Source: Desulfotignum sp.
GTDB lineage: Bacteria; Desulfobacterota; Desulfobacteria; Desulfobacterales; Desulfobacteraceae
Length of the DNA: 64,000 bases
Assembly (NCBI GenBank): GCA_011389555.1
Contig: JAABUD010000237.1
Span: forward strand, 1 to 64,000
Direction of reading: 5' to 3'
The translations under genes were made by a program, and so were the position numbers. Positions 29,281 through 38,235 of the stretch are shown piece by piece (position 1 is the first letter of the stretch; every line of letters starts with the position of its first letter). Below the pieces are notes generated by a model. The model searched no databases, had not been told where the DNA came from, and saw only the letters and a program-made list of their open reading frames with translations.

Positions 29281-30053
29281 CCCTGTTTTCTTTTCAGTCC
29301 GGCACCACGATCCTGCATGACCTGGATGTCCGGGTCAAGACCGTGCTGGTCTGCATGGTGAGCATGGCGCTGTTCACCGCCGGGTTCAGTGCCTGCCTGG
29401 CCTGTTTCCTGGTGGTGTATCCATTGATGTGTGCCATCGGCATGACCATGGACCGCCTGATGGCCCGGTTAAAAGGATTTATCCTGCTTCTGACCCTTAT
29501 GGCGGCCACCCGGGCGGTCACGGTACCGGGAGAACCGATTTTATCCGTTTCTGGAATTGAGATCACCCGGCAGGGCCTGGCCCAGGGAACTCTGGTAGGG
29601 GTGCGGTTTTTTCTGGTCATGGTGATCGGTATGCTCTTTGCCGCCACCACCCGGCCAGCTGCGTTGAAAAGCGCGGCCCAGTGGTTTTTGGCACCTGTTC
29701 CGTTTGTGCCGGAAAAGCGGGTGGCCATCATGATCAGCCTGTGCCTGCGATTTTTTCCCCTGATCCTTTCCCGGGCCGGACAGACGGCGGATGCGGTGAA
29801 TGCACGGTGCGGCAGTTTCAGAAAAAATCCGGTCCGGCGAATCCGGTTTCTGACCCTGCCCCTGCTCAAAAAAACCGTCATGAGTGCCGATCATTTGTGC
29901 CTGGCCATGGATGCCCGGTGTTACACGGAACAGCGTACCGATCCCGCATTTGAATCCAGTGGCCAAGAACGGCTTGTTCTGGGGGCCGGCTTCGGGATAT
30001 GCGTGGTTATGGCGGTTCTCTCCCTGGACTCTTTCTGGATGATATTTTGGTAA
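29268..30053 (+). CDS. bioN: Biotin ECF transporter transmembrane protein BioN
   Basis: A 261-aa EcfT-type membrane protein with about five helices. The coupling-helix Ala-Arg-Gly signature region is DAVNARCGSFRKNPVRRI and LAMDARCYTEQRT. It couples BioM hydrolysis to BioY. Last gene of the biotin unit. Confidence 0.9.
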   Translation: MADLTLFSFQSGTTILHDLDVRVKTVLVCMVSMALFTAGFSACLACFLVVYPLMCAIGMTMDRLMARLKGFILLLTLMAATRAVTVPGEPILSVSGIEITRQGLAQGTLVGVRFFLVMVIGMLFAATTRPAALKSAAQWFLAPVPFVPEKRVAIMISLCLRFFPLILSRAGQTADAVNARCGSFRKNPVRRIRFLTLPLLKKTVMSADHLCLAMDARCYTEQRTDPAFESSGQERLVLGAGFGICVVMAVLSLDSFWMIFW

Positions 30054-30178
30054 TCTCCCATATTTTTGGTTGATCCGGCTTCCAATTTGTTGTACAGTTT
30101 TTGATCACGATAATTCATCATTACTTTTATGAATGACCTGATTAAATAATATGGGCATTGTAAAAGGAGGTAGCCATT

Positions 30179-30754
30179 ATGACATCCCCCATGGCCCCTG
30201 TTTCAGGCCCCTCCGTGCTGGATTTGCGGGGAAGACAGTCTGTCCGGGCGACATTCAAACTGTCCCAGAAGGCCATCGATGCCATCGGACTGGTGTCGGT
30301 TCACATGGGCATCAAGCAGAAATCCCTGTTCGATCATATCATCGAAGATATGGATGCCATGGAAAAACTGGCCCGGTCCATCCGGCTGCCGCAGTTTGAA
30401 AAAATCCCCAGACGTCAGAAAACCTATGTCATGAGCCGCCGGACCATCGATGCATTGAGCACGGTGTCAAGGGCCCATGACATGCCAAGGGATGCACTGG
30501 TGGAATACGCGGTGCAGAAACTGGAATCCGTGATTCAAAGTGAAAAACGCCGCCATGAAGAACGCAAAAAGATGGCGGTTGAAGTGATGGCCCACTTTGA
30601 GAAAGGCGAACAGCTGTACCGGTCGGTCACCCGGAATCTGGGCAAGGACGACCCGTTTTGCCGGCATCTGGGCAAAGCGGTTCAGGCGGCCCGGAAAACA
30701 GCGGAAGAACTTCAGGCATTTCTGAATAAAAGCCGGGTTCTGGAAGATTTTTAA
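30179..30754 (+). CDS. Protein with two ribbon-helix-helix-like repeats
   Basis: A 191-aa unrecognised protein. Two similar segments are seen: residues about 21-55 (RATFKLSQKAIDAIGLVSVH) and about 80-115 (KTYVMSRRTIDALSTVSRAH), each a beta strand followed by two helices, like the RHH fold (Met/Ser-x-x-IDAL spacing). A basic helical tail follows (about 115-190). A strong AAAGGAGG is 7 nt before the ATG. It is likely a DNA-binding regulator or structural protein of the downstream ABC set, 15 nt away. Function inferred only. Confidence 0.65.
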   Translation: MTSPMAPVSGPSVLDLRGRQSVRATFKLSQKAIDAIGLVSVHMGIKQKSLFDHIIEDMDAMEKLARSIRLPQFEKIPRRQKTYVMSRRTIDALSTVSRAHDMPRDALVEYAVQKLESVIQSEKRRHEERKKMAVEVMAHFEKGEQLYRSVTRNLGKDDPFCRHLGKAVQAARKTAEELQAFLNKSRVLEDF

Positions 30755-30768
30755 CCAAGGAGGTTGCA

Positions 30769-31713
30769 TTGATAGAGATTCAAGATCTGACCAAATACTA
30801 TAATGATTTCTGCGCGGTGGATCACATCAGCCTGTCGGTTCGACCCGGAGAGATTCTGGGCCTGCTCGGGCCCAACGGCGCAGGAAAGACCACCGCCCTG
30901 CGAATGCTTACCGGATATTTCAAACCCACATCCGGACAGATCTCGGTCAAGGATCTTCACATGCCTGAGCATACCCTGAAAATCAAATCATTGATGGGGT
31001 ATCTGCCGGAATCAGCGCCGTTGTACCACAATATGCTGGTGTATGATTATCTGTCCTATGTGGGCCGGCTCAAAGGATTGAAGGACCCGGCCCGCCAACT
31101 GGAACGGCTTCACACCCTTGTCAATCTGTGCGGTTTGTCCGGCATCATGCACAAACCCATCGCCACCCTGTCCAAAGGGCTTAAACAACGGGTGGGGCTG
31201 GCCCATGCCATGATGACGGATCCGGAAATCCTGATACTGGATGAACCCACCTCCGGCCTGGATCCCAATCAGATCGCCGAGATCCGGAGCATCATCCGGC
31301 AGATCGGCAGGAAAAAAACCGTTATTTTTTCCACCCATATCCTCAGTGAAGCCGAAGCCACCTGCGACCGCATCGTGATCATCAACAACGGCAAGGTCGT
31401 GGCCGACGACACCACCGCCCGGCTCAAACAGGGCGCACTTCAGAACAATCTGATCCGTCTGGCTTTGAAAGGACCGGATCTGAAAACCGCGTGTCAGTTT
31501 CTGGCGGACATGAACCTACATCTGTCGGTCAGCGCTTTGACCCCGGACATGGATGACCAGGTGTGCGTTGAAATCCAGGGGCCGCCGGACCGGGATGTCC
31601 GGTCGGACATCTACCTGAAAATCAAGGAAACCGACTGGATTATCATGGAACTGACCAAAGAGACCCAGGCACTTGAACATATATTCCAGAAACTGACCCG
31701 GGAGACGACCTGA
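30769..31713 (+). CDS. ABC transporter ATPase, Gld/NatA type
   Basis: A 314-aa ABC ATPase. Walker A GPNGAGKTT, Q-loop MGYLPESAP, signature LSKGLKQRVGLAHAMM, Walker B LILDEPTSGLDPNQ and His in FSTHILSEAE. The C-terminal about 90 residues form the extra domain of DrrA/GldA-type exporters. The start is TTG 30769 with AAGGAGG 6-8 nt upstream. It works with the two following membrane proteins. Confidence 0.93.
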   Translation: MIEIQDLTKYYNDFCAVDHISLSVRPGEILGLLGPNGAGKTTALRMLTGYFKPTSGQISVKDLHMPEHTLKIKSLMGYLPESAPLYHNMLVYDYLSYVGRLKGLKDPARQLERLHTLVNLCGLSGIMHKPIATLSKGLKQRVGLAHAMMTDPEILILDEPTSGLDPNQIAEIRSIIRQIGRKKTVIFSTHILSEAEATCDRIVIINNGKVVADDTTARLKQGALQNNLIRLALKGPDLKTACQFLADMNLHLSVSALTPDMDDQVCVEIQGPPDRDVRSDIYLKIKETDWIIMELTKETQALEHIFQKLTRETT

Positions 31714-31715
31714 TC

Positions 31716-32420
31716 ATGTCACAAATCAAAATCATTGCATTAAAAGAGTTCAAGGATTATTTCATATCCCCCATCGCCTATATTGTGATCGCCCTGTTTC
31801 TGATCGTGGTGGGATGGTTTTTCTTTTCCACTTTTTTCATTTACAGCCGGGCGGATCTGCGGGATTTTTTCGCCTTGCTGCCCATCGTGTTCTCATTTTT
31901 TGTTCCCGCGCTGACCATGCGTCTGTTTGCGGAAGAAAAAAACGTGGGGTCCTATGAAACCCTGTTGACCATGCCGGTGTCTTTTGTCCACATCGCTGTA
32001 GGAAAATTTCTGGCCGCCACCCTGTTTACCTGTGCCATGCTGGTACCCACCCTGTCCTACCCCATAGTCATCTCTTTGATCGGGGATCTGGACTGGGGTC
32101 CGGTGGCCGGCGGATATATCGGGGCCGTGTTCCTGGCCGGGGCATACTGTGCCATGGGATTGTTTGCATCCGCTCTGACCCGCAATCAGATCATCGCGTT
32201 TATCATCGGATGCGCACTGTGCTTCACCTTGACCATCATCAACCGGATGCTGTTTTTCATGCCTTCTGAAATTGTGGCGGTGATTGAATATTTCGGGGCC
32301 AACACCCATTTTGCCAATTTTTCCAAAGGGATCCTGGATACCCGGGATATTCTGTATTTTCTCAGCCTGATATCCATTTTTCTTTTCTCAACCCATCTTG
32401 TGATGCAGGAAAAAAACTAA
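31716..32420 (+). CDS. ABC-2 type permease, GldF-like
   Basis: A 234-aa membrane protein of the ABC-2 fold with six helices, an N-terminal KEFKDYFISPIAYIVIALFL and LRLFAEEKNVGSYETLLTMPVS, the short amphipathic elbow typical of GldF-like permeases. It starts 3 nt after the ATPase. Confidence 0.9.
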   Translation: MSQIKIIALKEFKDYFISPIAYIVIALFLIVVGWFFFSTFFIYSRADLRDFFALLPIVFSFFVPALTMRLFAEEKNVGSYETLLTMPVSFVHIAVGKFLAATLFTCAMLVPTLSYPIVISLIGDLDWGPVAGGYIGAVFLAGAYCAMGLFASALTRNQIIAFIIGCALCFTLTIINRMLFFMPSEIVAVIEYFGANTHFANFSKGILDTRDILYFLSLISIFLFSTHLVMQEKN

Positions 32421-32429
32421 GGAGGCTTC

Positions 32430-34640
32430 ATGGGATTTTTCAAAGAACAATACATTAAATTCATTTTATATATGGCCGTGATTGTGCTGGTGAACATTGT
32501 CGGGCTGACCCTTTTTCTCAGAGCCGACCTGACCGCCGGCAAAATTTTTTCATTGTCCGATGCCAGCCAAAAAGCTGTGGCCACCTTGTCTGAACCCTTG
32601 AGCATCAAGGTGTTTTTCTCAGACAACCTGCCGGCCCCCCACAACAATACCCAAAGGTATCTCAAAGACCTGCTGGATGAATACGCAGCCCGGGCCGGCC
32701 GGCTGTTCAATTACCAGTTCTACAATGTCTCCTCTGCTGAAGGGGATTTGAGCGCCCGTGCCGTGAAAAACCGGGAACTGGCCAAAAGCTACGGCATTTC
32801 TCCCATCCAGATCCGGATGATGGAAAATGATGAACTCAAATTCACAAACGCTTACATGGGCCTGGTGATCATCCATGGGGATCTCATTGAAAAAATCAAT
32901 GCAGTGACTTCCACAAACGGACTGGAATACCGGTTGACCACTGCCATCCAGAAACTCAACAACAAGGTCTCCGCCCTGTTGCGTTTAGAAGACAGCATTC
33001 AGGCCACCTTGTATCTGTCCTCTTCACTGAACGAGATCGCCCCGCTGATCGGACTGGACAACCTGCCCGGCTTGAAAGATTCCGTGAAAAAAACCATTGA
33101 CGGCATCAACGCCAAAAGTCTGGACATACTGTCATTTGATCACCAGGATATCACAGACAAACACGCCTTGAACGATATCGGAGAAAAATATGATCTTTTG
33201 GCCCTGTCCTGGCCCGACATTCAGGACCAGAACATTCCGGCCGGCCAGGGCGCAGCCGGCCTGGTGCTGACATACCAGGACCAGGCAGCCAGCCTGCCGC
33301 TCATCACAGCCGTGGATCTGCCCATCATCGGCACCACCTATCAGATGACGGATCCGGACACACTGGAACAGGATATCATGGGGATCATCGAAAAAATGAT
33401 CGGTATCAACCAGGATATCGGATTTCTGGCGGATCACGGCACACCGGCTTTGGTTCAGGACCGCCGGGCCATGATGCAGGGGGGATCGGGGGGCGAGATG
33501 CAGGTGTTCAACGACCTGTTGTCCCACCGGTACAATATCAGACAGATCGCTCTCAAAGATCAGACCATTCCCGACGGTCTCAACTGCCTGATCATTACCA
33601 AACCCACGGAACCGTTTTCCGATTACGAGCTGTTCCAGATCGACCAGGCCCTGATGAAAGGCACCAACATCGCTTTTTTCGGAGACGCATTCAATGAAAT
33701 CGCTCCCCGGGGCGGCATGGGCATGCCCCAGTACTTTCCCATCGACACCGGACTTGAAAAGCTGCTGGCCCACTACGGCATCACCCTGACGCCCGCGTTT
33801 GTGATGGACAAAACCGCGTATAAACACCAGCCCCGGGAAGGCGGAGAACAGGTGATCTATTTCGCGCCCATGCTCAAGAAAGATACCATCAACAATACGC
33901 CTGAGTTCATGCAAAACATCAAAGGGATCATTGCCATGCAGGCCTCGCCATTGTCTCTGGTGCCGGACAGTCTGGAATCCGGCAGTGTGACCGCCACCCG
34001 GCTGCTGAGCAGTTCAAAAGAGTCCTGGCTCATGAAAGACGACATCAACCTGAATCCCATGTTCATCTCTCCCCCGGAAGCATCGGAGGAAATGGACAGT
34101 TATGATCTGGCCTATCTGCTGGAAGGTACATTCACCAGCTATTTCAAAGACAAACCCATTCCTGAAAAAGAAACCGGAGAAGTCGATATTACCGAATCCG
34201 ATGAGATGACCGATGATTCGGAAAAAACCGATCCGGCAGCAACGGATACTGCTGAATCCGAAATTGCGGCACCAGGGGCGGATATCCCGGAAGTGACCGC
34301 GGAAAACCGGATTCTGGAAACCTCCCGGCCGGCCAAAATCTTTGTGCTCGGATGTTCTCAGATGCTGATGGACAATATGCTGGACCCGGAAGGCCGGACC
34401 ACCAATGCGACATTCATTCTGAACACCATCGACCATTTGAACGGCAAAGATGAGATTGCAGCCATGCGAAGCAAACAGCAGATGCTCAATCCTCTGGCCA
34501 CCACCACCCCCTTTGTCCGGGCAATGATCAAGGCCTTGAACATCGCCGGATTGCCCGTACTGGTGTTTGTTTTCGGAATCGGTGTCTGGGGGGTCGGAAA
34601 AGCCCGCCGGAAAAGAATTGCCAACCAGTTCAACGCATAA
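32430..34640 (+). CDS. GldG-like ABC auxiliary protein
   Basis: A 736-aa protein with a membrane helix at each end (about 10-32 and 705-728) and a large periplasmic part of the ABC_transp_aux/GldG type. The N-terminal part has LSDASQKAVATLSEPLSIKVFFS, typical of this family. A 45-residue Asp/Glu/Thr-rich linker is seen near 585-630. It is likely part of the exporter encoded upstream; substrate unknown. GAGG precedes the ATG. Confidence 0.88.
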   Translation: MGFFKEQYIKFILYMAVIVLVNIVGLTLFLRADLTAGKIFSLSDASQKAVATLSEPLSIKVFFSDNLPAPHNNTQRYLKDLLDEYAARAGRLFNYQFYNVSSAEGDLSARAVKNRELAKSYGISPIQIRMMENDELKFTNAYMGLVIIHGDLIEKINAVTSTNGLEYRLTTAIQKLNNKVSALLRLEDSIQATLYLSSSLNEIAPLIGLDNLPGLKDSVKKTIDGINAKSLDILSFDHQDITDKHALNDIGEKYDLLALSWPDIQDQNIPAGQGAAGLVLTYQDQAASLPLITAVDLPIIGTTYQMTDPDTLEQDIMGIIEKMIGINQDIGFLADHGTPALVQDRRAMMQGGSGGEMQVFNDLLSHRYNIRQIALKDQTIPDGLNCLIITKPTEPFSDYELFQIDQALMKGTNIAFFGDAFNEIAPRGGMGMPQYFPIDTGLEKLLAHYGITLTPAFVMDKTAYKHQPREGGEQVIYFAPMLKKDTINNTPEFMQNIKGIIAMQASPLSLVPDSLESGSVTATRLLSSSKESWLMKDDINLNPMFISPPEASEEMDSYDLAYLLEGTFTSYFKDKPIPEKETGEVDITESDEMTDDSEKTDPAATDTAESEIAAPGADIPEVTAENRILETSRPAKIFVLGCSQMLMDNMLDPEGRTTNATFILNTIDHLNGKDEIAAMRSKQQMLNPLATTTPFVRAMIKALNIAGLPVLVFVFGIGVWGVGKARRKRIANQFNA

Positions 34641-34653
34641 AGGATCTGTTGCC

Positions 34654-35604
34654 ATGAAAAAAGAATATCTGATTCTGATATTGATCATTGTGATCCTGGG
34701 CGGCTATCTTGTCCTGAAAAAAGAAGACGGCCGTCATTATACCCTGCCCAAACCCCCGTCAGTGGATACTGAAAAAATCGATCGCCTGACCGTGGAAAAA
34801 AAAGAGCAGACCGTTGTTTTCAATCGCACGGCATCGGGATGGGTGGTCACAGAACAGGCGTATCCGGCAGATGACCGCAAGGTCGAAAAAATGCTGAATG
34901 TCATGTCCGGACTGACCTTGTCCGCCCTGGTTTCTGAAAAACAGGATGTGGCCCGGTATGAACTGGATCCGTCCCGGGCCTTGACCGTGACCGCCTTCCA
35001 GGGGGATACCCCGGCCATGGCGTTTCAAATCGGCAAAACCGCCCCCACTCTCAACCACACGTTTGTGATGCTGAAAAACGATCCCCGCGTCTATCATGCC
35101 AATGACAGTTTCCGATCCGTTTTCAACCAATCCGTGGATGAATTCAGAGACCGGCAGGTTTTGACCTTTCCGGAAAACGACATCCAGAAAATCATTCTTC
35201 AAACCCCTGAAAAACAGGTGGTGCTGACCGCCCGAAAACCGGCGGCGGACGAGGCAAAGAAATCGACACCGGTTTTCCTATACCCGGACGGGACTTCACC
35301 GGATCCGAAAACCGTGTCCAACCTGCTGTCTTCCCTGTCCGCACTGACCTGTGACCGGTTTGTGACAAACACGGATAAAACCGACCTGGAAGCATCATCA
35401 CCCCGTCTGGCTGTCATTCTTGAAAACGGGACTTCCCGGGTGCTGAAACTGTTCGGGCCGGATGGGGAAGAATCAGTGGCAGCCATTTCATCCATGAGTG
35501 ATTATGTGTTTTCGCTAAAACCCCGTGTTGCTGACGATATCACCTCCTATGTCCTGGATCTGGCCGGACTCACCCCGCCGGAACCAGAGCAATCCGAGGA
35601 ATAA
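34654..35604 (+). CDS. DUF4340 protein
   Basis: A 316-aa protein with one N-terminal membrane helix (about 5-22) and a repeat of two DUF4340-like beta-rich units (RLTVEKKEQTVVFNRTASGWVV then later segments). AAAGGA lies 10 nt before ATG 34654; an in-frame reading from 34567 lies inside the gldG-like gene. Co-occurrence with the Gld-type ABC set is known, and it may be a periplasmic partner. Confidence 0.85.
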   Translation: MKKEYLILILIIVILGGYLVLKKEDGRHYTLPKPPSVDTEKIDRLTVEKKEQTVVFNRTASGWVVTEQAYPADDRKVEKMLNVMSGLTLSALVSEKQDVARYELDPSRALTVTAFQGDTPAMAFQIGKTAPTLNHTFVMLKNDPRVYHANDSFRSVFNQSVDEFRDRQVLTFPENDIQKIILQTPEKQVVLTARKPAADEAKKSTPVFLYPDGTSPDPKTVSNLLSSLSALTCDRFVTNTDKTDLEASSPRLAVILENGTSRVLKLFGPDGEESVAAISSMSDYVFSLKPRVADDITSYVLDLAGLTPPEPEQSEE

Positions 35605-35612
35605 CCCAGCCT

Positions 35613-36341
35613 GTGAACCGGATTTTACCGTGGATATATCAACCGTATAAGTGGTTGATTGTCATCCCCTTCATGGTGATCATCACCCTGATTCTGGGAA
35701 TGATCTGTATTGTGGTGGGCACTTTTTTTTCCCGGGATGCCACCAATGCACTTGCCGTGCTGTGGTCCCGCCTGGCCTGCGGCATCGTGCCCGTCAAAGT
35801 GAAACTGACCGGCAAAAAAAACTACCATCAAAGGCATTCTTATGTGGTGGTGGCCAATCACCAGTCCATGGTGGACATCCCGGCGGTTCACGGGTTTATC
35901 GGACTGCACATCAAATGGGTGATGAAACAGGAACTCAGAAAAATCCCCGTCTTCGGCACTGCCTGTCATTCTCTGGGGTGTATCTTTGTCGACCGGTCCC
36001 ATCGAGATGCAGCGGTCCACTCCATTCATCAGGCCAAAAAACGGATGTCGTCAAAAGCATCGGTTTTGTTTTTTGCAGAAGGCACCCGAAGCCGGGACGG
36101 ACAGGTGCAGCCCTTTAAAAAAGGCGCGTTTGTGTTTGCCAGGGAAACCGGACTGCCGATTCTGCCGATCACCATCAAACACTCCCGTCAAGTGCTGCCC
36201 CCGGACTCCCTGAACCTGACCCCCGGGCCGGTTGAAATTATCGTGCACCGGCCCGTGTATGTTCTGCCCAAAGATGCAAAACGGCTGTCAGAAACCATTG
36301 AAGCGGTCCGGACCACCATTGCCGGGCCGCTGTCCGACTGA
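35613..36341 (+). CDS. plsC: 1-acyl-sn-glycerol-3-phosphate acyltransferase
   Basis: A 242-aa PlsC-type enzyme that makes phosphatidic acid at the inner membrane. N-terminal helix (about 12-40), catalytic NHQSMVD (H-X4-D) and FAEGTRSRDG. The start is GTG 35613. It lies 9 nt after the DUF4340 gene and upstream of the dcw cluster. Confidence 0.92.
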   Translation: MNRILPWIYQPYKWLIVIPFMVIITLILGMICIVVGTFFSRDATNALAVLWSRLACGIVPVKVKLTGKKNYHQRHSYVVVANHQSMVDIPAVHGFIGLHIKWVMKQELRKIPVFGTACHSLGCIFVDRSHRDAAVHSIHQAKKRMSSKASVLFFAEGTRSRDGQVQPFKKGAFVFARETGLPILPITIKHSRQVLPPDSLNLTPGPVEIIVHRPVYVLPKDAKRLSETIEAVRTTIAGPLSD

Positions 36342-36514
36342 TTTCCGGGGCGGTTCCATCAACTCCCCCTTGCTCCACTTTTCAATCCACTTTACTCCCC
36401 GCTGCTTGTCTGCCTGTATTTCGGTAAAAACTCAAACAATTTTCTGAATTATCTTTATTTTTTTATATTTTTCTGCATTTTTTTCTTGACTTATGCCTGA
36501 ATTTTAGCAAGAGT

Positions 36515-36539
36515 GTGTCAAATGGTGGAGGAAAGTGGA
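36515..36539 (+). promoter_or_regulatory. Direct-repeat MraZ box array
   Basis: Three units at exact 10-nt spacing start at 36515 (GTGTC), 36525 (GTGGA) and 36535 (GTGGA), as in MraZ operator arrays. A -35-like TTGACT lies at 36486-36491, but no clear -10 was found. The 232 nt between plsC and mraZ is AT-rich and holds no gene. Confidence 0.65.
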
Positions 36540-36573
36540 TCTCTCACCCAAACCAGGAAAGCAGGCAACGCAC

Positions 36574-37014
36574 GTGTTTCGATCAAGCTCCTTTCATACC
36601 ATCGACCCGAAGGGCAGGATTATCATTCCGGCACGATTCCGGGATGTTCTCAAGTCCGATGACGAATACGGGGTGGTGGTGTCCATCAAGGACGGTTGCC
36701 TGTATGCCTACACCTTCAGCGAATGGAAGCAGCTGGAGAAAAAAATTCTGGCCGCCAAAAGCGCGGCCATGGAAAAATTCAAACGATTTTTCCTGGGCAA
36801 TGCCTGCCCCTTGAACTGTGACAAACAGGACCGGATTTTGATTCCCCCCAGCCTGCGCACCTATGCCGGCATTGAAAAGGACATTGTCCTGGTGGGGGTT
36901 CTGGACCGGTTCGAAATATGGGCGCGGGAACGATGGGACCAGGAGAACATGAAAATGGAGCAGGAACTTGAAAAAGAGGAAGTAAGAGAGGAAATTGCTT
37001 CCCTGGGGCTGTAG
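36574..37014 (+). CDS. mraZ: Transcriptional regulator MraZ
   Basis: A 146-aa AbrB-fold regulator that binds its own promoter. Two DxxxR motifs are visible: IDPKGRIIIPARFRD and DKQDRILIPPSLRTYAG. The start is set at GTG 36574 (VFRSSSFHT), which matches family N-termini and has AGG 8 nt upstream; a longer reading to 36535 is possible and would overlap the box array. Confidence 0.93.
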   Translation: MFRSSSFHTIDPKGRIIIPARFRDVLKSDDEYGVVVSIKDGCLYAYTFSEWKQLEKKILAAKSAAMEKFKRFFLGNACPLNCDKQDRILIPPSLRTYAGIEKDIVLVGVLDRFEIWARERWDQENMKMEQELEKEEVREEIASLGL

Positions 37015-37016
37015 CC

Positions 37017-37955
37017 ATGGGATTTGATCACACGACCGTGATGCCGGCGGAGGTGTTTGCGCACCAGAACCTGAAACCCGGAGATATCTGCGTGGACGGC
37101 ACTCTGGGAGGAGCGGGGCATGCCGAAAAAACCATACAGGCCATACTTCCGGACGGCCTGTTCATCGGCATCGATCAGGATCTGGATGCCATCACTCACG
37201 CCCGAAACGTGCTGCACCCGTTCAAACAGAACCTCATCCTGGTCCATGACAATTTTTCCCATCTTTCAGCGATCCTGGATCAGCATGGTATCGACCCGGT
37301 CAATGCCATTGTGCTGGACTTAGGCTTTTCATACAACCAGATCACCCGGGCGCACCGGGGATTCAGTTTCAACCGGGATGAACCTTTGGACATGCGGATG
37401 GATACCCGACAGACCATGACTGCAGACATCATTGTAAACACCTTTTCCCAGCAGGCCCTGGCAGATCTGTTTTTTTCCTTTGGGGAAGAAAAATTCTCCC
37501 GCCGAATTGCCAAAGCCATTGTCCGGGAACGGGCCGGTCATCCGTTGAAAACCACCCGGCACCTGACCCGGATCATCGAGGACACCATCCCCAAAGCCCG
37601 GGCCGCGGCATCGAAAATCCATCCGGCCACCCGGGTATTTCAGGCGCTGCGCATTGCCGTAAACCAGGAACTGGATCACCTTTCCCGATTCATGGAACAG
37701 GTCCCGGACCTGCTGACCAGAGGCGGCCGGGTCTGTATCATCAGTTTTCACTCGCTGGAAGACCGCATTGTCAAACAGCATTTAAAAACGTATGAAGCCG
37801 GGTGCACCTGCCCCAAAACCCTGCCCCGGTGCGTGTGCCATCAACAGCCGGTCATGAGATCGATTGTAAAAAAAACGGTGACCCCCACTCCCGGGGAAAT
37901 CGCGGCCAATCCCATGGCCCGAAGCGCCCGGCTCAGAGTAGCGGAAAGGATATGA
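37017..37955 (+). CDS. rsmH: 16S rRNA (cytosine1402-N4)-methyltransferase
   Basis: A 312-aa SAM-dependent methyltransferase. DGTLGGAGHAEKTIQA binds SAM, and LDLGFSYNQI, RMDTRQTMTA and the C-terminal PMARSARLRVAERI are family blocks. It lies 2 nt after mraZ. Confidence 0.97.
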   Translation: MGFDHTTVMPAEVFAHQNLKPGDICVDGTLGGAGHAEKTIQAILPDGLFIGIDQDLDAITHARNVLHPFKQNLILVHDNFSHLSAILDQHGIDPVNAIVLDLGFSYNQITRAHRGFSFNRDEPLDMRMDTRQTMTADIIVNTFSQQALADLFFSFGEEKFSRRIAKAIVRERAGHPLKTTRHLTRIIEDTIPKARAAASKIHPATRVFQALRIAVNQELDHLSRFMEQVPDLLTRGGRVCIISFHSLEDRIVKQHLKTYEAGCTCPKTLPRCVCHQQPVMRSIVKKTVTPTPGEIAANPMARSARLRVAERI

Positions 37956-37956
37956 G

Positions 37957-38235
37957 ATGAGAGACGCCGCTTTGAAATGGGTGGTGATCCTCTCTGTTCT
38001 GTTTGGAGAACTGCTGCTTCATGCCTGGGTGAGAACCGGAACCACCCAGGCGAACCTTGAAATATCCCTGGCCCAGTCCCGGTTGTCCGACCTGTTGTCC
38101 TATCAAAGGAAACTCACCCTGGAAAGAGACCGGCTCAAATCCGACACCCGCATCATCGGCATTGCCCGGTCCCGGCTGGGCTTGACCGACGAAGTGTTCA
38201 ATCAGACCCTCTTTCTTGGAAAGGAGGGTGACTGA
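37957..38235 (+). CDS. ftsL: Cell division protein FtsL
   Basis: A 92-aa bitopic membrane protein: one helix (about 8-28) and a short coiled-coil (SLAQSRLSDLLSYQRKLTLE). Divisome partner of FtsQ and FtsB. Identified mainly by size and position between rsmH and ftsI. Its TGA overlaps the ftsI ATG by one base. Confidence 0.85.
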   Translation: MRDAALKWVVILSVLFGELLLHAWVRTGTTQANLEISLAQSRLSDLLSYQRKLTLERDRLKSDTRIIGIARSRLGLTDEVFNQTLFLGKEGD

